Positions 28,062 through 35,826 are shown, numbered from the stretch's first letter. The stretch is 64,000 nucleotides of DNA from Cognatundibacterium crateris (GCF_010078235.1 NZ_JAABOS010000001.1:434001-498000), one strand, 5' to 3'. The notes: generated from the letters alone by a model not told the origin. Program-made: numbers and translations.

Positions 28062-29161
28062 CATCCCAAACTACGTTTCTCCAGTCGTCCCTGTTCATCA
28101 ACCAAGACAACATGCGTCAAGCCAGAAAATCGGTGGCGTTTAATGTCTTCTTCAACTCCTTCGCCGTGCGTCAAGTTGACCCATAATTGATTTGCTTCGA
28201 CTTGCACCAAAGCTTGCATGTGTTTAAGTATATCGGAGCGTTTGGATTCAGCGATATGTAAGGCATAACGATGTAAATCTGCGTTGGGCGTGAAGTGTGC
28301 TCCCCAACTAGCTTTATACCAAACTATGCCGTTCCCAAACACGGGTGGCGTAATACCCAGATTAATCGCTGAAAAACCTAGCTCTATGTTTAGGCTGATC
28401 ATCTTGTGATACAACAAGGCATTCAATTGACGCATACGCTCTTTGTCCGCATACACTGCTGGATGTAAACCCAATTTATTGAAATATGTCGCCCCTGAAA
28501 TACGCGGTTTAAGCAATAGAAAACCACCCAATCTCTGTCCATTTTGCGTAACAAAAATCAAATGCGAACGTTCAGCTTGCGCATACAGATTTTCAAGCGT
28601 ATCCAAATACGCATACTCGCCATGACGTGTACGCAAATAAGGAATCAACATTTGTGTATGAAATTCACGATAATCATCTAAGCTCAGGCCTTCCTCAAAG
28701 TAAACCTCGCTTTTCAATGCCTGCTGTACGCTACGCCGCATATTGCCGCGCAATTGCGCCATGAAACTCTCCATGTTGGCTGGTAGCGGCAAAATCGCCT
28801 CTAAATAGTCGGGCAACAGCAATGTTGGACGCGTTTGCCAAGGCAGATGCGGAGTCAAGACTACATCAGCGGAACCATAACGTTGCATTGCAGCTTGCAA
28901 GCGTAAAGGCTGAAAAGAACCCAAGGACTCTTGCTGATAGCCAGGATTCAAAAACGCATCGGCTAATAAATTGCTGGAGCCATAGAACAATAAATTCAAA
29001 GGCTGATCGGTTTGCCTTAAGCTACCCGTAAAACGGGTGACGCTCCATTCAGATCTGCTCAATAAACTTTGAGCGTAGCGCAGGTATTTGCGTAATTCCA
29101 ATAAGTATGCCTGCATAAAAATCCGTAAAAAAAATTGATCGAATAACTTGCGAGCATTCAA
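28061..29161 (-). CDS. FemAB/GNAT-like acyltransferase protein
   Basis: The 366-residue protein resembles the FemAB/BioF2-like branch of GNAT acyltransferases: an N-terminal half with FYGSSNLLADAFLNPGY, then LRGNMRRSVQQALKSE and a C-terminal GGFLLLKPRISGATYFNKLGLHP with KERMRQLNALLYHKMI. A second in-frame ATG at 29116 is an alternative start. It lies on the minus strand immediately left of the cassette array, the place where a divergent integrase gene is normally found, but it is clearly not a recombinase. The substrate is unknown. Confidence 0.6.
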   Translation of the reverse strand: MNARKLFDQFFLRIFMQAYLLELRKYLRYAQSLLSRSEWSVTRFTGSLRQTDQPLNLLFYGSSNLLADAFLNPGYQQESLGSFQPLRLQAAMQRYGSADVVLTPHLPWQTRPTLLLPDYLEAILPLPANMESFMAQLRGNMRRSVQQALKSEVYFEEGLSLDDYREFHTQMLIPYLRTRHGEYAYLDTLENLYAQAERSHLIFVTQNGQRLGGFLLLKPRISGATYFNKLGLHPAVYADKERMRQLNALLYHKMISLNIELGFSAINLGITPPVFGNGIVWYKASWGAHFTPNADLHRYALHIAESKRSDILKHMQALVQVEANQLWVNLTHGEGVEEDIKRHRFSGLTHVVLVDEQGRLEKRSLG

Positions 29162-29276
29162 GCTGGATTTGGATACGAGTCAAAGTCCTGTTCGAGAAAA
29201 TTCACAATACTTGAGTCGCATTTTAAAGAAGCTTGGTGTAAATTTTCAATCCCCTACGCTTCAGGTGTAGATAAAC

Positions 29277-29283
29277 GTTAGGC
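29277..29283 (+). other. Unpaired R' box, left boundary of the array (attI-like)
   Basis: GTTAGGC preceded by AAAC is the first recombination box. No matching R'' lies in the 115 bp upstream, so it resembles the simple core site of an attI rather than an attC. Confidence 0.4.
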
Positions 29284-29440
29284 ACATCGTATTGATTGAG
29301 TGAGTTTTCAGGCCATCAGTCAAAACACACCGGTTTCCACTGCTCCACCTGCGGGAAGTACTACGAGGAACTACCGCTAGCGCTCGGGGCCCCGGCACCA
29401 GCTTTTGACACAAGCAAACCGGTGACACCCTGTTTCTTTA

Positions 29441-29469
29441 TTGCCAATCTCATCACCCCGCTTTACAAT
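29441..29469 (+). promoter_or_regulatory. Sigma70-type promoter of promoter cassette 1 (model for all copies)
   Basis: TTGCCA, 17 bp, TACAAT is a good housekeeping promoter. The same elements and exact spacing recur in all other copies. The expected start is about 28 nt before the leader ATG. A perfect TTGACA also occurs at 29405-29410 but lacks a matching -10. Confidence 0.75.
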
Positions 29470-29503
29470 TAGTCATTATTTTTTATCAGGTTCAGCGTGC
29501 GTG

Positions 29504-29581
29504 ATGTCTCACTACTCAACTACCAACCTAACGAACCGTTGCAGCGGATCGCCTGCGGCGCCCGCTGAACTCAAACGTTAG
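29504..29581 (+). CDS. Leader peptide of promoter cassette 1 (25 residues, spans attC)
   Basis: The frame starts MSHYSTTNLT and continues NRCSGSPAAP before its stop TAG in the attC R' box. Only five bases separate it from the next gene's ATG, which has no ribosome site. Translation is inferred from the retained ATG and open frame in all recognisable copies. Confidence 0.4.
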   Translation: MSHYSTTNLTNRCSGSPAAPAELKR

Positions 29582-29583
29582 AG
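29526..29583 (+). repeat. attC of promoter cassette 1
   Basis: R'' ACCTAAC and R' GTTAGAG flank a 58-bp imperfect palindrome, the size of a classical 59-base element. Confidence 0.8.
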
Positions 29584-29586
29584 TCC

Positions 29587-30072
29587 ATGTCCACACCGCG
29601 CACGAAATCCACGCTTGCTGGAAAACTCGGAAAGTTCGTCCAGGAGTATGGCCGAAAAGCGCAGAAGGGTTTGGACCCCAATGATCGAAATTACGACCGA
29701 AAGATCGAAGAGAAGATGAAGCGACTGCCTCCTGATCAACTGTCTGAGCTTCTTACGGGTGAAGACGCATTGATCGAGCCAATTACACAGATCGAACTTG
29801 AAGCCTTACTGCAAAAAGAGATCGAGCGCTGTTCCCCAAACCAGCAGCAGTTCTTTGAGACTCATCGCGTCCCGCTCTACTTGGTACCGATTCACCGCTT
29901 CCGCACTGTCGAACAGGTGTTTGTTCTCGCCGAGATCAAGGAAGATGTCCTGTACTACGAGGACGTTGAGGAAGGGTTTGAGATTGCGCACCTTGGCCCG
30001 GATGGCGCAATTCCCGAGCAAGGGTGCAACCAATACGAGCTCAAGCATGTACTTACCCAACTTGGGCTCTAA
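29587..30072 (+). CDS. Cassette-encoded unknown protein (161 aa)
   Basis: I do not recognise this soluble, charged protein (MSTPRTKSTLAGKLGKFVQEYGRK; later VPLYLVPIHRFRTVEQVFVLAEI). It has no signal or membrane segment. The TAA stop lies in the R'' box of the following attC. There is no ribosome site, and the leader stop lies five bases upstream, so coupled translation is likely. It is the first gene of the unit behind promoter cassette 1. Confidence 0.65.
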   Translation: MSTPRTKSTLAGKLGKFVQEYGRKAQKGLDPNDRNYDRKIEEKMKRLPPDQLSELLTGEDALIEPITQIELEALLQKEIERCSPNQQQFFETHRVPLYLVPIHRFRTVEQVFVLAEIKEDVLYYEDVEEGFEIAHLGPDGAIPEQGCNQYELKHVLTQLGL

Positions 30073-30153
30073 CCTGACGATCAACCTCGCTCCTTTCAGT
30101 CGCCGGACGCTGCGCGATAAAGCCGCGCAGCTCCTGTTAGCTCTACGTTAGCC
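30067..30153 (+). repeat. attC of the 161-aa gene cassette
   Basis: R'' CTCTAAC (contains the gene's stop) and R' GTTAGCC, 87 bp, with inner arms CTGCGCG and CGCGCAG. Confidence 0.75.
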
Positions 30154-30172
30154 GCTTGAAAGGAATCACATA

Positions 30173-30568
30173 GTGTTTCTTCTAGTACTAAATGAAAATC
30201 AATCTTCTGCATTTCTAGGCAGACCTTGGATATCCATAGCTTTGGGAAGCGCGCTTACCGGAATAGCCGCACTCTTTGGTGGGCTCTCTCTATATTTGGC
30301 CGCTGCTCTGATACTTCCAATTCTTGAGTGCGCGCTTCGGTATGGGGCGCGACCTCGGTTGCCAAGCGCAGCACTGCTTCCGTTGGCGGTAACTGTATTT
30401 CTCGCTCACGCAGCATTTCTCGCCTTTATGCAAGAGGGCGCGGTTGGTGCGCAGAAACTAGCTGTTAACATTGCCTATGTATTTACTATCGTTGTCGGTG
30501 CTGGAGTAGGCGGCTTGTTATTTCGGCGCGCAATCGTTGCTGCAAAGCTTCCTGAACATGCCGAGTAA
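30173..30568 (+). CDS. Cassette-encoded membrane protein (131 aa)
   Basis: A small integral membrane protein with about four hydrophobic helices (residues 19-55, 65-88 and 100-120). The start is GTG at 30173, with AAGGA eight bases upstream; no ATG fits better. It is the second gene behind promoter cassette 1. No family was recognised. Confidence 0.65.
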   Translation: MFLLVLNENQSSAFLGRPWISIALGSALTGIAALFGGLSLYLAAALILPILECALRYGARPRLPSAALLPLAVTVFLAHAAFLAFMQEGAVGAQKLAVNIAYVFTIVVGAGVGGLLFRRAIVAAKLPEHAE

Positions 30569-30583
30569 CTCAATGGCACAGCG

Positions 30584-30646
30584 GGCTAACCTGTCGTTCG
30601 AGCGGGACGCCGCAAAAGCGCGGCGCCCCTCAACTTTACGTTAGGC
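30584..30646 (+). repeat. attC of the 131-aa membrane protein cassette
   Basis: R'' GGCTAAC and R' GTTAGGC, 63 bp, with the arms GGGACGCCGC and GCGGCGCCCC. Confidence 0.8.
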
Positions 30647-30656
30647 CGTACAAAAC

Positions 30657-31097
30657 ATGCAGTTCCGCTCTCCTACATTTCTAGTAGCCGCCACGCTTGC
30701 GATCACAGCTTGCGCTCCAGACCTTCCTAAACCGAACCCGAGTGATCCGTTGGTCGGCTGTTGGTCAGGCGAAGACTTTCAACCAGTCTTTCAGCGCAAA
30801 GCGAAGTGGTTCATGAACCGAAAGCCTGACGGTACTTTCACAATCGAGTTTTCAGCCACCGAACGAGGAGTCGAGTTACCGATTCAAATCGAAGAAGGCA
30901 AGTGGAGCCACAAGGATGGCGGGTACACAACGCTGACACTGCGAGTTGCTGGGAACTCCATTGACCCAAAGGATCCACAGTACACAGACACATACGAGGT
31001 CAAATCTATAGCTGATGGGCTTTTCACCTACTACCATCCAAAGATGAAGCTTGCGTTTACGTCCAAGAAGGTCGCGTGTGAGCGCGGTGCGGCCTAA
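30657..31097 (+). CDS. Cassette-encoded lipoprotein (146 aa)
   Basis: The N-terminus is a lipoprotein signal with lipobox AITAC (Cys near residue 19) followed by APDLPKPNPSD. The mature part (VGCWSGEDFQPVF, then MNRKPDGTFTIEF) looks like a lipocalin-like or stress-lipoprotein beta sheet. The protein ends in Ala-Ala because the last codon and stop are read from the attC box GCCTAAC. It is the third gene behind promoter cassette 1. The function is unknown. Confidence 0.68.
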   Translation: MQFRSPTFLVAATLAITACAPDLPKPNPSDPLVGCWSGEDFQPVFQRKAKWFMNRKPDGTFTIEFSATERGVELPIQIEEGKWSHKDGGYTTLTLRVAGNSIDPKDPQYTDTYEVKSIADGLFTYYHPKMKLAFTSKKVACERGAA

Positions 31098-31220
31098 CCC
31101 CTCACTCAAGCGGAGCGCCAACGGCAGGCCACCAGGCCCGGTCTGGTGGTACGCGGTACATTTTCACCAGCCTGGGCCTAGCGTCCTGCCCTTGTCGCCC
31201 GCTTAGCTCGAACGTTAGGC
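31092..31220 (+). repeat. Long attC (129 bp) of the lipoprotein cassette
   Basis: R'' GCCTAAC and R' GTTAGGC with long inner arms (GGCCACCAGGCC... and ...CAGCCTGGGCC), the longest clear site in the array. Confidence 0.75.
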
Positions 31221-31400
31221 ATATCGTATTGATTGAATGAGTTTTAAGGCCTTTAGTCAAAACGCTACCTTTAATTTTTCACACCAGACTCATCTTCGCT
31301 TTTGACACAAGCAAATTACTGATACCCTATTTCCTTATTGCCAATTCCACTTCCCCGCTTTACAATCAGTCATCAATTTTTATCAGGGTCAGCGTGCGTT

Positions 31401-31478
31401 ATGCCTCACCGCTCAACTACCAGCCTAACGAACCGTTGCAGCGGATCGCCTGCGGCGCCCGCTGAACTCATACGTTAG
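31401..31478 (+). CDS. Leader peptide of promoter cassette 2
   Basis: 25 residues starting MPHRSTTSLTNRCSG; the stop TAG is in the R' box, 12 bases before the next ATG. Confidence 0.38.
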   Translation: MPHRSTTSLTNRCSGSPAAPAELIR

Positions 31479-31480
31479 GC
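31423..31480 (+). repeat. attC of promoter cassette 2
   Basis: R'' GCCTAAC, R' GTTAGGC, 58 bp, nearly identical to the other promoter-cassette sites. Confidence 0.85.
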
Positions 31481-31490
31481 GTCTCGCGCG

Positions 31491-31961
31491 ATGATTCCAG
31501 AGTCCACCACATTTCTGTTTCGCAGCGACCTCTTCCTGATTGATCCTAAGGAAGACGAGGAGACCAACCCGTTCTGCTATGGCAAGTCGTTAGCTGAGTG
31601 GGTGCGCATCAAATTCAAGGAGCTTGGGTACCAACCCGAGCCAGTCATTGCGGAAGATTGGGGATGGTGTGTCATGCTGATGCGCGAACCCTTTATGTTG
31701 TGGGTCGGCTGTGGAAACGATAGGTCTGAGTTCTATGGCAAAGTCACTCCAGAGCAGAAAGAATCATTTGCACCAGATGGGCGAGAGGTTGAGTGGAGCT
31801 GCTTTGTCGGAAGTGACACCCCGATTTGGACGTCATTCTTTTGGAAGAAGCTCGTTGGTCGGGCAAGCGCGTACGAACAAGTCGATTCGGTCACTCATCA
31901 GCTTCAAGGCATTCTCAGCAATGAGCCACGCATACAGGTCGCTGCACAACCAGCCGCCTAA
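31491..31961 (+). CDS. Cassette-encoded unknown soluble protein (156 aa)
   Basis: An acidic, tryptophan-rich soluble protein (PVIAEDWGWCVMLMREPFMLWVGCGND, later SDTPIWTSFFWKKLV). This composition is common among small single-domain cassette and immunity-type proteins, but I cannot name a family. It ends Ala-Ala through the attC-encoded stop. It has no ribosome site and follows leader 2 by 12 bases. Confidence 0.65.
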   Translation: MIPESTTFLFRSDLFLIDPKEDEETNPFCYGKSLAEWVRIKFKELGYQPEPVIAEDWGWCVMLMREPFMLWVGCGNDRSEFYGKVTPEQKESFAPDGREVEWSCFVGSDTPIWTSFFWKKLVGRASAYEQVDSVTHQLQGILSNEPRIQVAAQPAA

Positions 31962-32027
31962 CCCTTCCATCGAGGGGGACGTCCAAGCGCTATCGCCCTC
32001 GGACGTCCCTCATGTCAAACGTTAGCC
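31956..32027 (+). repeat. attC of the 156-aa gene cassette
   Basis: R'' GCCTAAC and R' GTTAGCC, with arms GAGGGGGACGTCC and GGACGTCCCTC. Very similar to the site at 35472, so these cassettes share an attC lineage. Confidence 0.8.
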
Positions 32028-32032
32028 CTCTT

Positions 32033-32269
32033 ATGTTTCTCGGCTCCCGTAATCGTCTGACCGTTCACGACTGGATATTCGTCCTTTCTGGTACCGTTTC
32101 CGGGACGATTTTTTACAGCACAGTGATCGTACTTCTCCTTAAGCCCTTCGTGTCAGAACCTGTGTTCGACTTCCTAAACATTTGGGTCACAGTCGCCTGC
32201 GTTCCATTCCTCATTTGGCTTGGACGAAAATATATTCTCTCTCAGCGCAATGATGAGGTTTCGATGTGA
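32033..32269 (+). CDS. Cassette-encoded small membrane protein (78 aa)
   Basis: Two membrane helices (about residues 15-38 and 45-66) with a basic tail. The ATG at 32033 lies just after the R' box; an earlier in-frame ATG at 32012 is inside the attC and is not favoured. No family was recognised. Confidence 0.55.
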   Translation: MFLGSRNRLTVHDWIFVLSGTVSGTIFYSTVIVLLLKPFVSEPVFDFLNIWVTVACVPFLIWLGRKYILSQRNDEVSM

Positions 32270-32478
32270 ATGCTTTTTTCGCTAAATGGTTCGCCGCTTT
32301 ACATAGCGCAGTGAGTGTTTGGGAACATTCGTCAGTTACAGAGCATGTCGCATCGAATGCACAATTCAACCTTGCTCCCTCTAAAGCATCGTCATTGCTT
32401 CTCGGCGCTCAGAGGGCTAACCCGGCGTTCGAGCGGAGCTGCGCAAACAGCCGCGCAGCACGCTCAACTCTACGTTAG
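32266..32478 (+). CDS. Doubtful short frame ending in an attC
   Basis: A GTG-started frame of 70 codons overlaps the preceding stop (GTGA) and runs through the attC to TAG in its R' box. About 50 codons lie before the attC. It has no recognisable domain and may be a remnant or simply spacer DNA. Confidence 0.22.
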   Translation: MNAFFAKWFAALHSAVSVWEHSSVTEHVASNAQFNLAPSKASSLLLGAQRANPAFERSCANSRAARSTLR

Positions 32479-32480
32479 GC
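32415..32480 (+). repeat. attC following the 78-aa membrane protein
   Basis: R'' GGCTAAC and R' GTTAGGC, 66 bp, with inner arms GCTGCGC and GCGCAGC. Confidence 0.8.
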
Positions 32481-32659
32481 ACATCGTCTTGATTGAGTGA
32501 ATTTTCAGGCCATCAGTCAAAACACTACCCCGACTTTTCACACCAGACTCATCTTCGTTTTTGACACAAGCAAACTACTGATACCCTGTTTCTTTATTGC
32601 CAATTCCATCGTCCGACCCTACAATCAGACTTCATTTTTAATCAGGGTCAGCGCGCGTT

Positions 32660-32737
32660 ATGTCTCTTCGCTCAACTACCAGCCTAACGAACCGTTGCAG
32701 CGGATCACCTGCGGCGCCCGCTGAACTCAAACGTTAG
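32660..32737 (+). CDS. Leader peptide of promoter cassette 3
   Basis: 25 residues starting MSLRSTTSLTNRCSG; TAG in the R' box lies seven bases before the next ATG. Confidence 0.38.
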   Translation: MSLRSTTSLTNRCSGSPAAPAELKR

Positions 32738-32739
32738 GG
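32682..32739 (+). repeat. attC of promoter cassette 3
   Basis: R'' GCCTAAC, R' GTTAGGG, 58 bp. Confidence 0.85.
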
Positions 32740-32744
32740 CCCCA

Positions 32745-33260
32745 ATGAATACACACCATCTACTCGCCATTGTTCTTGCTGCACTGTTGCATCTTCCAAT
32801 GGCAGCGCATGCAGAAGAGGTTGGCATTCTTCATTTGCGCCCACTGCATCTCCAACTGCCTCCTACTTGGCAATTTGACGGCAAAAAAAACCCTATAGAG
32901 GGATATGGGCCAAATGGTGAAAAAGTCCTCATCACAATAATGCGCCGCAAAAATGAGTCCGTCCCTCTGTTTACTGAAATTGCAAAAGGGTTTGCGGAAA
33001 GTCAGATGAAAAAACTAGGCGAGAAGGGTAATCTTTCAATTAGCCGTCCCCTTGCCCAACTGCCTACGCCTACGGGAAAAATTGGCTTTTCTGTTGCATC
33101 CGAAGGCACCTCTCCCTTGGGTGGGAACCTATATTTTATTCAATACCTTCTTGCAGGTGAGTCCGCTCTGTTTTATCTCACGGTAGAAGGACGCGGAGAT
33201 GTTGCGCCAATTGTTGAGCAATTCAATTCGTATATTGCTACTCATGTTTGGGACAACTAG
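32745..33260 (+). CDS. Cassette-encoded periplasmic protein (171 aa)
   Basis: The signal peptide is clear (MNTHHLLAIVLAALLHLPMAAHA). The mature protein (LRPLHLQLPPTWQFDGKKN, then KVLITIMRRKNES and FIQYLLAGESALFYLTVEGRG) looks like a beta-rich stress or lipid-binding domain of the kind that begins with a predicted strand after a proline-rich lead. No family was named. It follows leader 3 by seven bases. Confidence 0.65.
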   Translation: MNTHHLLAIVLAALLHLPMAAHAEEVGILHLRPLHLQLPPTWQFDGKKNPIEGYGPNGEKVLITIMRRKNESVPLFTEIAKGFAESQMKKLGEKGNLSISRPLAQLPTPTGKIGFSVASEGTSPLGGNLYFIQYLLAGESALFYLTVEGRGDVAPIVEQFNSYIATHVWDN

Positions 33261-33356
33261 GCGATACATTACGGTCAAGGCCGCTAAGGCTTTCAGCCTC
33301 CGCTGGACGCTAGGCGATAAAGCGCAGCGTAACGCCCCTTACCTAAAATGTTAGAT
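33255..33356 (+). repeat. Eroded attC of the periplasmic protein cassette
   Basis: R' GTTAGAT is visible, with inner arms CGCTGGACGCT and GCGCAGCG. The R'' box has changed to ACTAGGC and no longer fits the consensus. Confidence 0.5.
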
Positions 33357-33376
33357 TATTGATCATAAGCAACAAT

Positions 33377-34075
33377 ATGGATTTATTTAAGAAGGAAGTC
33401 CGCCCTCCAGTCACTGCCATAAAGTTGTATGGTCTTCGGGAGCCAGCCGATCGAGAGGTGCTACTTTCTTCCATTCTCGATTCTATAAGGAGTACTTTTG
33501 GCGCCTTGCCTGTCGAGTATGACATTTGTGGCCCCTATGGCATAAAGAAAGGCACAACTGTTGGGCTCAAAGCTTTCCAAAACACGCTTGCCAAACGAGG
33601 ACACGACAAGTACTACACTCTCAGCGGTGCAACTAGCGGTCAGTTCGGATTTAACTTACTATTGGGCGCCCGAATTAATGGAACGGCTTGTTCGACATAT
33701 TCAGAGTTAATTGTCTGGTACGCATCCGACAACTACTCAGTCGACTTTCTCGAACTTGTAATACCGCTTCTCGAACCGCTTGATGCCGTATGCGGCTTTG
33801 ATATCGACATTCCAGCCAGTGACAACATATCTACTGAAACAAAAATCAAGAGAAGTGTTTTCGGTTCTATTTCGGTTGATGTGAACCACAAGCATTTGGC
33901 TTGGTTGTCCTCCATCCATGAGGGTGCCGTTCGTGGGGTGTTCCGAAATAACGTCGTCAACGATCAACAACTCGCCAGCCTATCTGGCAATGGAATAACG
34001 GTTTTTCAAACACTACCCAATGGCCTGCACTACTTCCACTTACCCAATGCGCGACACCAACATGGCCGCTTCTGA
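33377..34075 (+). CDS. Cassette-encoded unknown protein (232 aa)
   Basis: A soluble protein (MDLFKKEVRPPVTAIKLYGLR; later ELVIPLLEPLDAVCGFDIDI and VNHKHLAWLSSIHEGAVRGVF) with no domain I recognise. The ATG at 33377 is preferred over a TTG at 33359 that lies at the edge of the attC. It is the second gene behind promoter cassette 3. Confidence 0.62.
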   Translation: MDLFKKEVRPPVTAIKLYGLREPADREVLLSSILDSIRSTFGALPVEYDICGPYGIKKGTTVGLKAFQNTLAKRGHDKYYTLSGATSGQFGFNLLLGARINGTACSTYSELIVWYASDNYSVDFLELVIPLLEPLDAVCGFDIDIPASDNISTETKIKRSVFGSISVDVNHKHLAWLSSIHEGAVRGVFRNNVVNDQQLASLSGNGITVFQTLPNGLHYFHLPNARHQHGRF

Positions 34076-34081
34076 CTACGA

Positions 34082-34176
34082 ATCTAACCCCAAGCTCAAC
34101 CGGACCATCCAAATGCTGCGCTTTTGGATTCCATCCGAGCTTCGCGCTCCGGCGGCCAGTTAGCTTCACGTTAGAG
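34082..34176 (+). repeat. attC of the 232-aa gene cassette
   Basis: R'' ATCTAAC and R' GTTAGAG, 95 bp, with inner arms CCAAATGCTGCGC and GCGCTTTTGG type. Confidence 0.7.
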
Positions 34177-34178
34177 GT

Positions 34179-34667
34179 ATGGCTCGGACAATGGTCGCTT
34201 ACGACATAACTCGGGATGGAATCACGAACGGCTTGTGGTTCTTTGCACTGTGGGCACTTTTTGCTACAGGAATGTTCGTCTTTTCAGCGAAAAAAGTGAA
34301 AACGGCAGCTGCTTCAGATCGTCCATATTTACTGCTCGCGATTTCTGCGCTTTTTATAACTATTTCTATCGTTGTGTTTGTGAGTGGGTTTTCTCGCCGT
34401 CAAGCTTGTCTTAAGAGCGTTCGCGCCGGCAAATTCGAAGTTACTGAAGGGGTTGTATCGCAGCTTGAGCGATTCGGGCGCTCTGCTCCATATACTTACT
34501 CCTTCGTGCTAGGTGATAAAAAGTTTGTATTTGAGCGAGCGTTGTTAGGTTCATGCGGTCTCGCCGAAAGACCGAACTTTCAACTAAGACTTACTGAGGG
34601 AAGCCGTCTAAGAATTGAGCACAATGATGATGAAATCTACCGCGTATTTCTACAGAAAGACCTGTAA
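34179..34667 (+). CDS. Cassette-encoded membrane protein (162 aa)
   Basis: Two membrane helices (about residues 17-36 and 49-70) are followed by a soluble domain with EGVVSQLERFGRSAPYTYSFVLGDKKFVFERA and LRIEHNDDEIYRVFL. This arrangement is common among small membrane proteins with a beta-rich cytosolic or periplasmic tail. The ATG comes three bases after the R' box. No family was named. Confidence 0.62.
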   Translation: MARTMVAYDITRDGITNGLWFFALWALFATGMFVFSAKKVKTAAASDRPYLLLAISALFITISIVVFVSGFSRRQACLKSVRAGKFEVTEGVVSQLERFGRSAPYTYSFVLGDKKFVFERALLGSCGLAERPNFQLRLTEGSRLRIEHNDDEIYRVFLQKDL

Positions 34668-34723
34668 CCAAATTGCTTGAGCCGACTCGCATCTGCAAGC
34701 TGCCATTGGCGATTCAGTTTGGG
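34662..34723 (+). repeat. Degenerate attC before promoter cassette 4
   Basis: R'' CTGTAAC (contains the gene's stop) and R' GTTTGGG are both off consensus, but the position and 62-bp length fit. Confidence 0.45.
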
Positions 34724-34980
34724 ACACCGTATTAATTGCGTGATTTTTCAGGCCATCAGCCAAAACAATACCCTGAAAATTTCACGCCAGGCTCACCTTT
34801 GTTTTTGGCACAAGCAAGATGATACCCTGTTTCATTATTGCCAATCTCACGACCCCGCTTTACAATCAGTCATTAACTTTTCACCAGAGTCAGCGCACGT
34901 TATGTCTCATCGCCCAACAACGAGCCTAACGAACCGTTGCAGCGGATCGCCTACGGCGCCCGCTCAACTCAACGTTAGGC
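34717..34980 (+). repeat. Promoter cassette copy 4
   Basis: 257 bp between cut sites, with a small deletion in the middle. The promoter TTGCCA 34838-34843 and TACAAT 34861-34866 have 17 bp spacing. The leader ATG is at 34902 and the attC at 34924-34980. One base is missing before the R' box, so the leader frame does not stop there. Confidence 0.82.
34924..34980 (+). repeat. attC of promoter cassette 4
   Basis: R'' GCCTAAC, R' GTTAGGC, 57 bp; one A fewer than the other copies next to R'. Confidence 0.85.
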
Positions 34981-34985
34981 CTCCA

Positions 34986-35468
34986 ATGCTACGAACAATC
35001 GTCCTATCTCTCTCCGCTCTCATGATCGCCCTGCCATCGCAAGCCGGCATCGTTGACATGTTTAACGGAGTCACCGTCGGAGACCCGCTCCCGAAGAACA
35101 ACATCGTGTTTCTTAGCGCCCCTCCGCCAACGACGAACAACGTTCAGTTAATCGATTTCTGGGCGACCACATGTGCTCCGTGCAGAACGTCCATACCCAA
35201 ACTCAACGCACTTCACCATAAGTATTCACCGAAGGGCTTGGTCGTGATCGGTGTTTCGGAGGAGCCGCGAGAAGCGGTGGTTCCGTTTCTGGAGAAAGTG
35301 CCTATGCACTATTCGTCCGCAGTTGAAGGAACAGCCAGCCTTCACAAGGCCTTGCGAATACGTGCCTTGCCCTATGCCATCTTCGTCAACCGTTCCGGAA
35401 CCATTGTCTGGCGAGGTCAACCCTCAGAAATCACTGGAGAACTCATTGAGTCCCTGCTTACCCCTTGA
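34986..35468 (+). CDS. Cassette-encoded TlpA/ResA-like thioredoxin
   Basis: A periplasmic thioredoxin-fold protein of 160 residues: signal peptide MLRTIVLSLSALMIALPSQA, active site CAPC in DFWATTCAPCRTS, then GLVVIGVSEEPREAVVPFLE and the cis-Pro loop RALPYAIFVN. TlpA/ResA proteins reduce disulfides of exported proteins or apocytochromes. The leader peptide of promoter cassette 4 is in the same frame without a stop, so a longer fusion from 34902 is possible; the start at 34986 is chosen because the signal peptide begins there. It ends just before an attC. Confidence 0.82.
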   Translation: MLRTIVLSLSALMIALPSQAGIVDMFNGVTVGDPLPKNNIVFLSAPPPTTNNVQLIDFWATTCAPCRTSIPKLNALHHKYSPKGLVVIGVSEEPREAVVPFLEKVPMHYSSAVEGTASLHKALRIRALPYAIFVNRSGTIVWRGQPSEITGELIESLLTP

Positions 35469-35471
35469 GAG

Positions 35472-35543
35472 GCCCAACCCTTCCATCGAGGGGGACGTCC
35501 AAGGGCTATCGCCCTCGGTCGCCCCTCATGTCAAACGTTAGAC
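35472..35543 (+). repeat. attC of the thioredoxin cassette
   Basis: R'' GCCCAAC and R' GTTAGAC with arms GAGGGGGACGTCC and GGTCGCCCCTC, close to the site at 31956. Confidence 0.8.
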
Positions 35544-35558
35544 ATAGTTAAATTGGCG

Positions 35559-35816
35559 ATGATTAACAAACAAAACAATCCAGTTGGTTGGGCTATGCTT
35601 ATGTATGAGTTGGAAGATGCAAAAGAACACCTAAGCAACCTTATCACTGAGATTGAAAGTGACCCTGAGTATGAGGAAGCAAATTTACGCATTGACCTTG
35701 GTCATGTTTACTCTCACTTAAACCGAGCATGGCATAGACGCGATAAAGTCGATGATGTTTCAGAACAAGAATGGATTGAAGCATCAAAGTTTCCTAGTGA
35801 TTTGGAGCCTATCTAA
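35559..35816 (+). CDS. Cassette-encoded small acidic protein (85 aa)
   Basis: A short, acidic, helical protein (YELEDAKEHLSNLITEIESD, then LRIDLGHVYSHLNRAWHRRD). The in-frame TTG two codons earlier is possible but less likely. It is the second gene behind promoter cassette 4. No family was recognised. Confidence 0.6.
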   Translation: MINKQNNPVGWAMLMYELEDAKEHLSNLITEIESDPEYEEANLRIDLGHVYSHLNRAWHRRDKVDDVSEQEWIEASKFPSDLEPI

Positions 35817-35826
35817 GTGCAATGCT

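Larger units (their letters stand above)
29277..29583 (+). repeat. Promoter cassette copy 1 (variant, about 300 bp)
   Basis: The first copy of the recurring gene-less cassette. It differs from the others by about 40 extra bases and a replaced GC-rich stretch at 29330-29400. Its promoter has TTGCCA at 29441-29446 and TACAAT at 29464-29469, 17 bp apart. The leader frame runs 29504-29581 and its attC is 29526-29583. It drives a probable three-gene unit (29587, 30173, 30657). Confidence 0.8.
31214..31480 (+). repeat. Promoter cassette copy 2
   Basis: 260 bp between R' cut sites. The promoter TTGCCA 31338-31343 and TACAAT 31361-31366 have 17 bp between them. The leader is 31401-31478 and the attC 31423-31480. 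It precedes genes at 31491 and 32033. Confidence 0.85.
32474..32739 (+). repeat. Promoter cassette copy 3
   Basis: 259 bp between cut sites. The promoter TTGCCA 32597-32602 and TACAAT 32620-32625 have 17 bp spacing. The leader is 32660-32737 and the attC 32682-32739. It precedes genes at 32745, 33377 and 34179. Confidence 0.85.

Noticed and set aside
29405-29410. TTGACA as the -35 of a second promoter in the repeat
   Set aside because: No acceptable -10 lies 16-18 bp downstream in any copy.
32497-32724. A 75-codon frame covering promoter cassette 3 as a gene
   Set aside because: The frame is broken in copy 1 and would need a start upstream of the promoter; the 25-codon leader frame is open in every copy with a recognisable attC.
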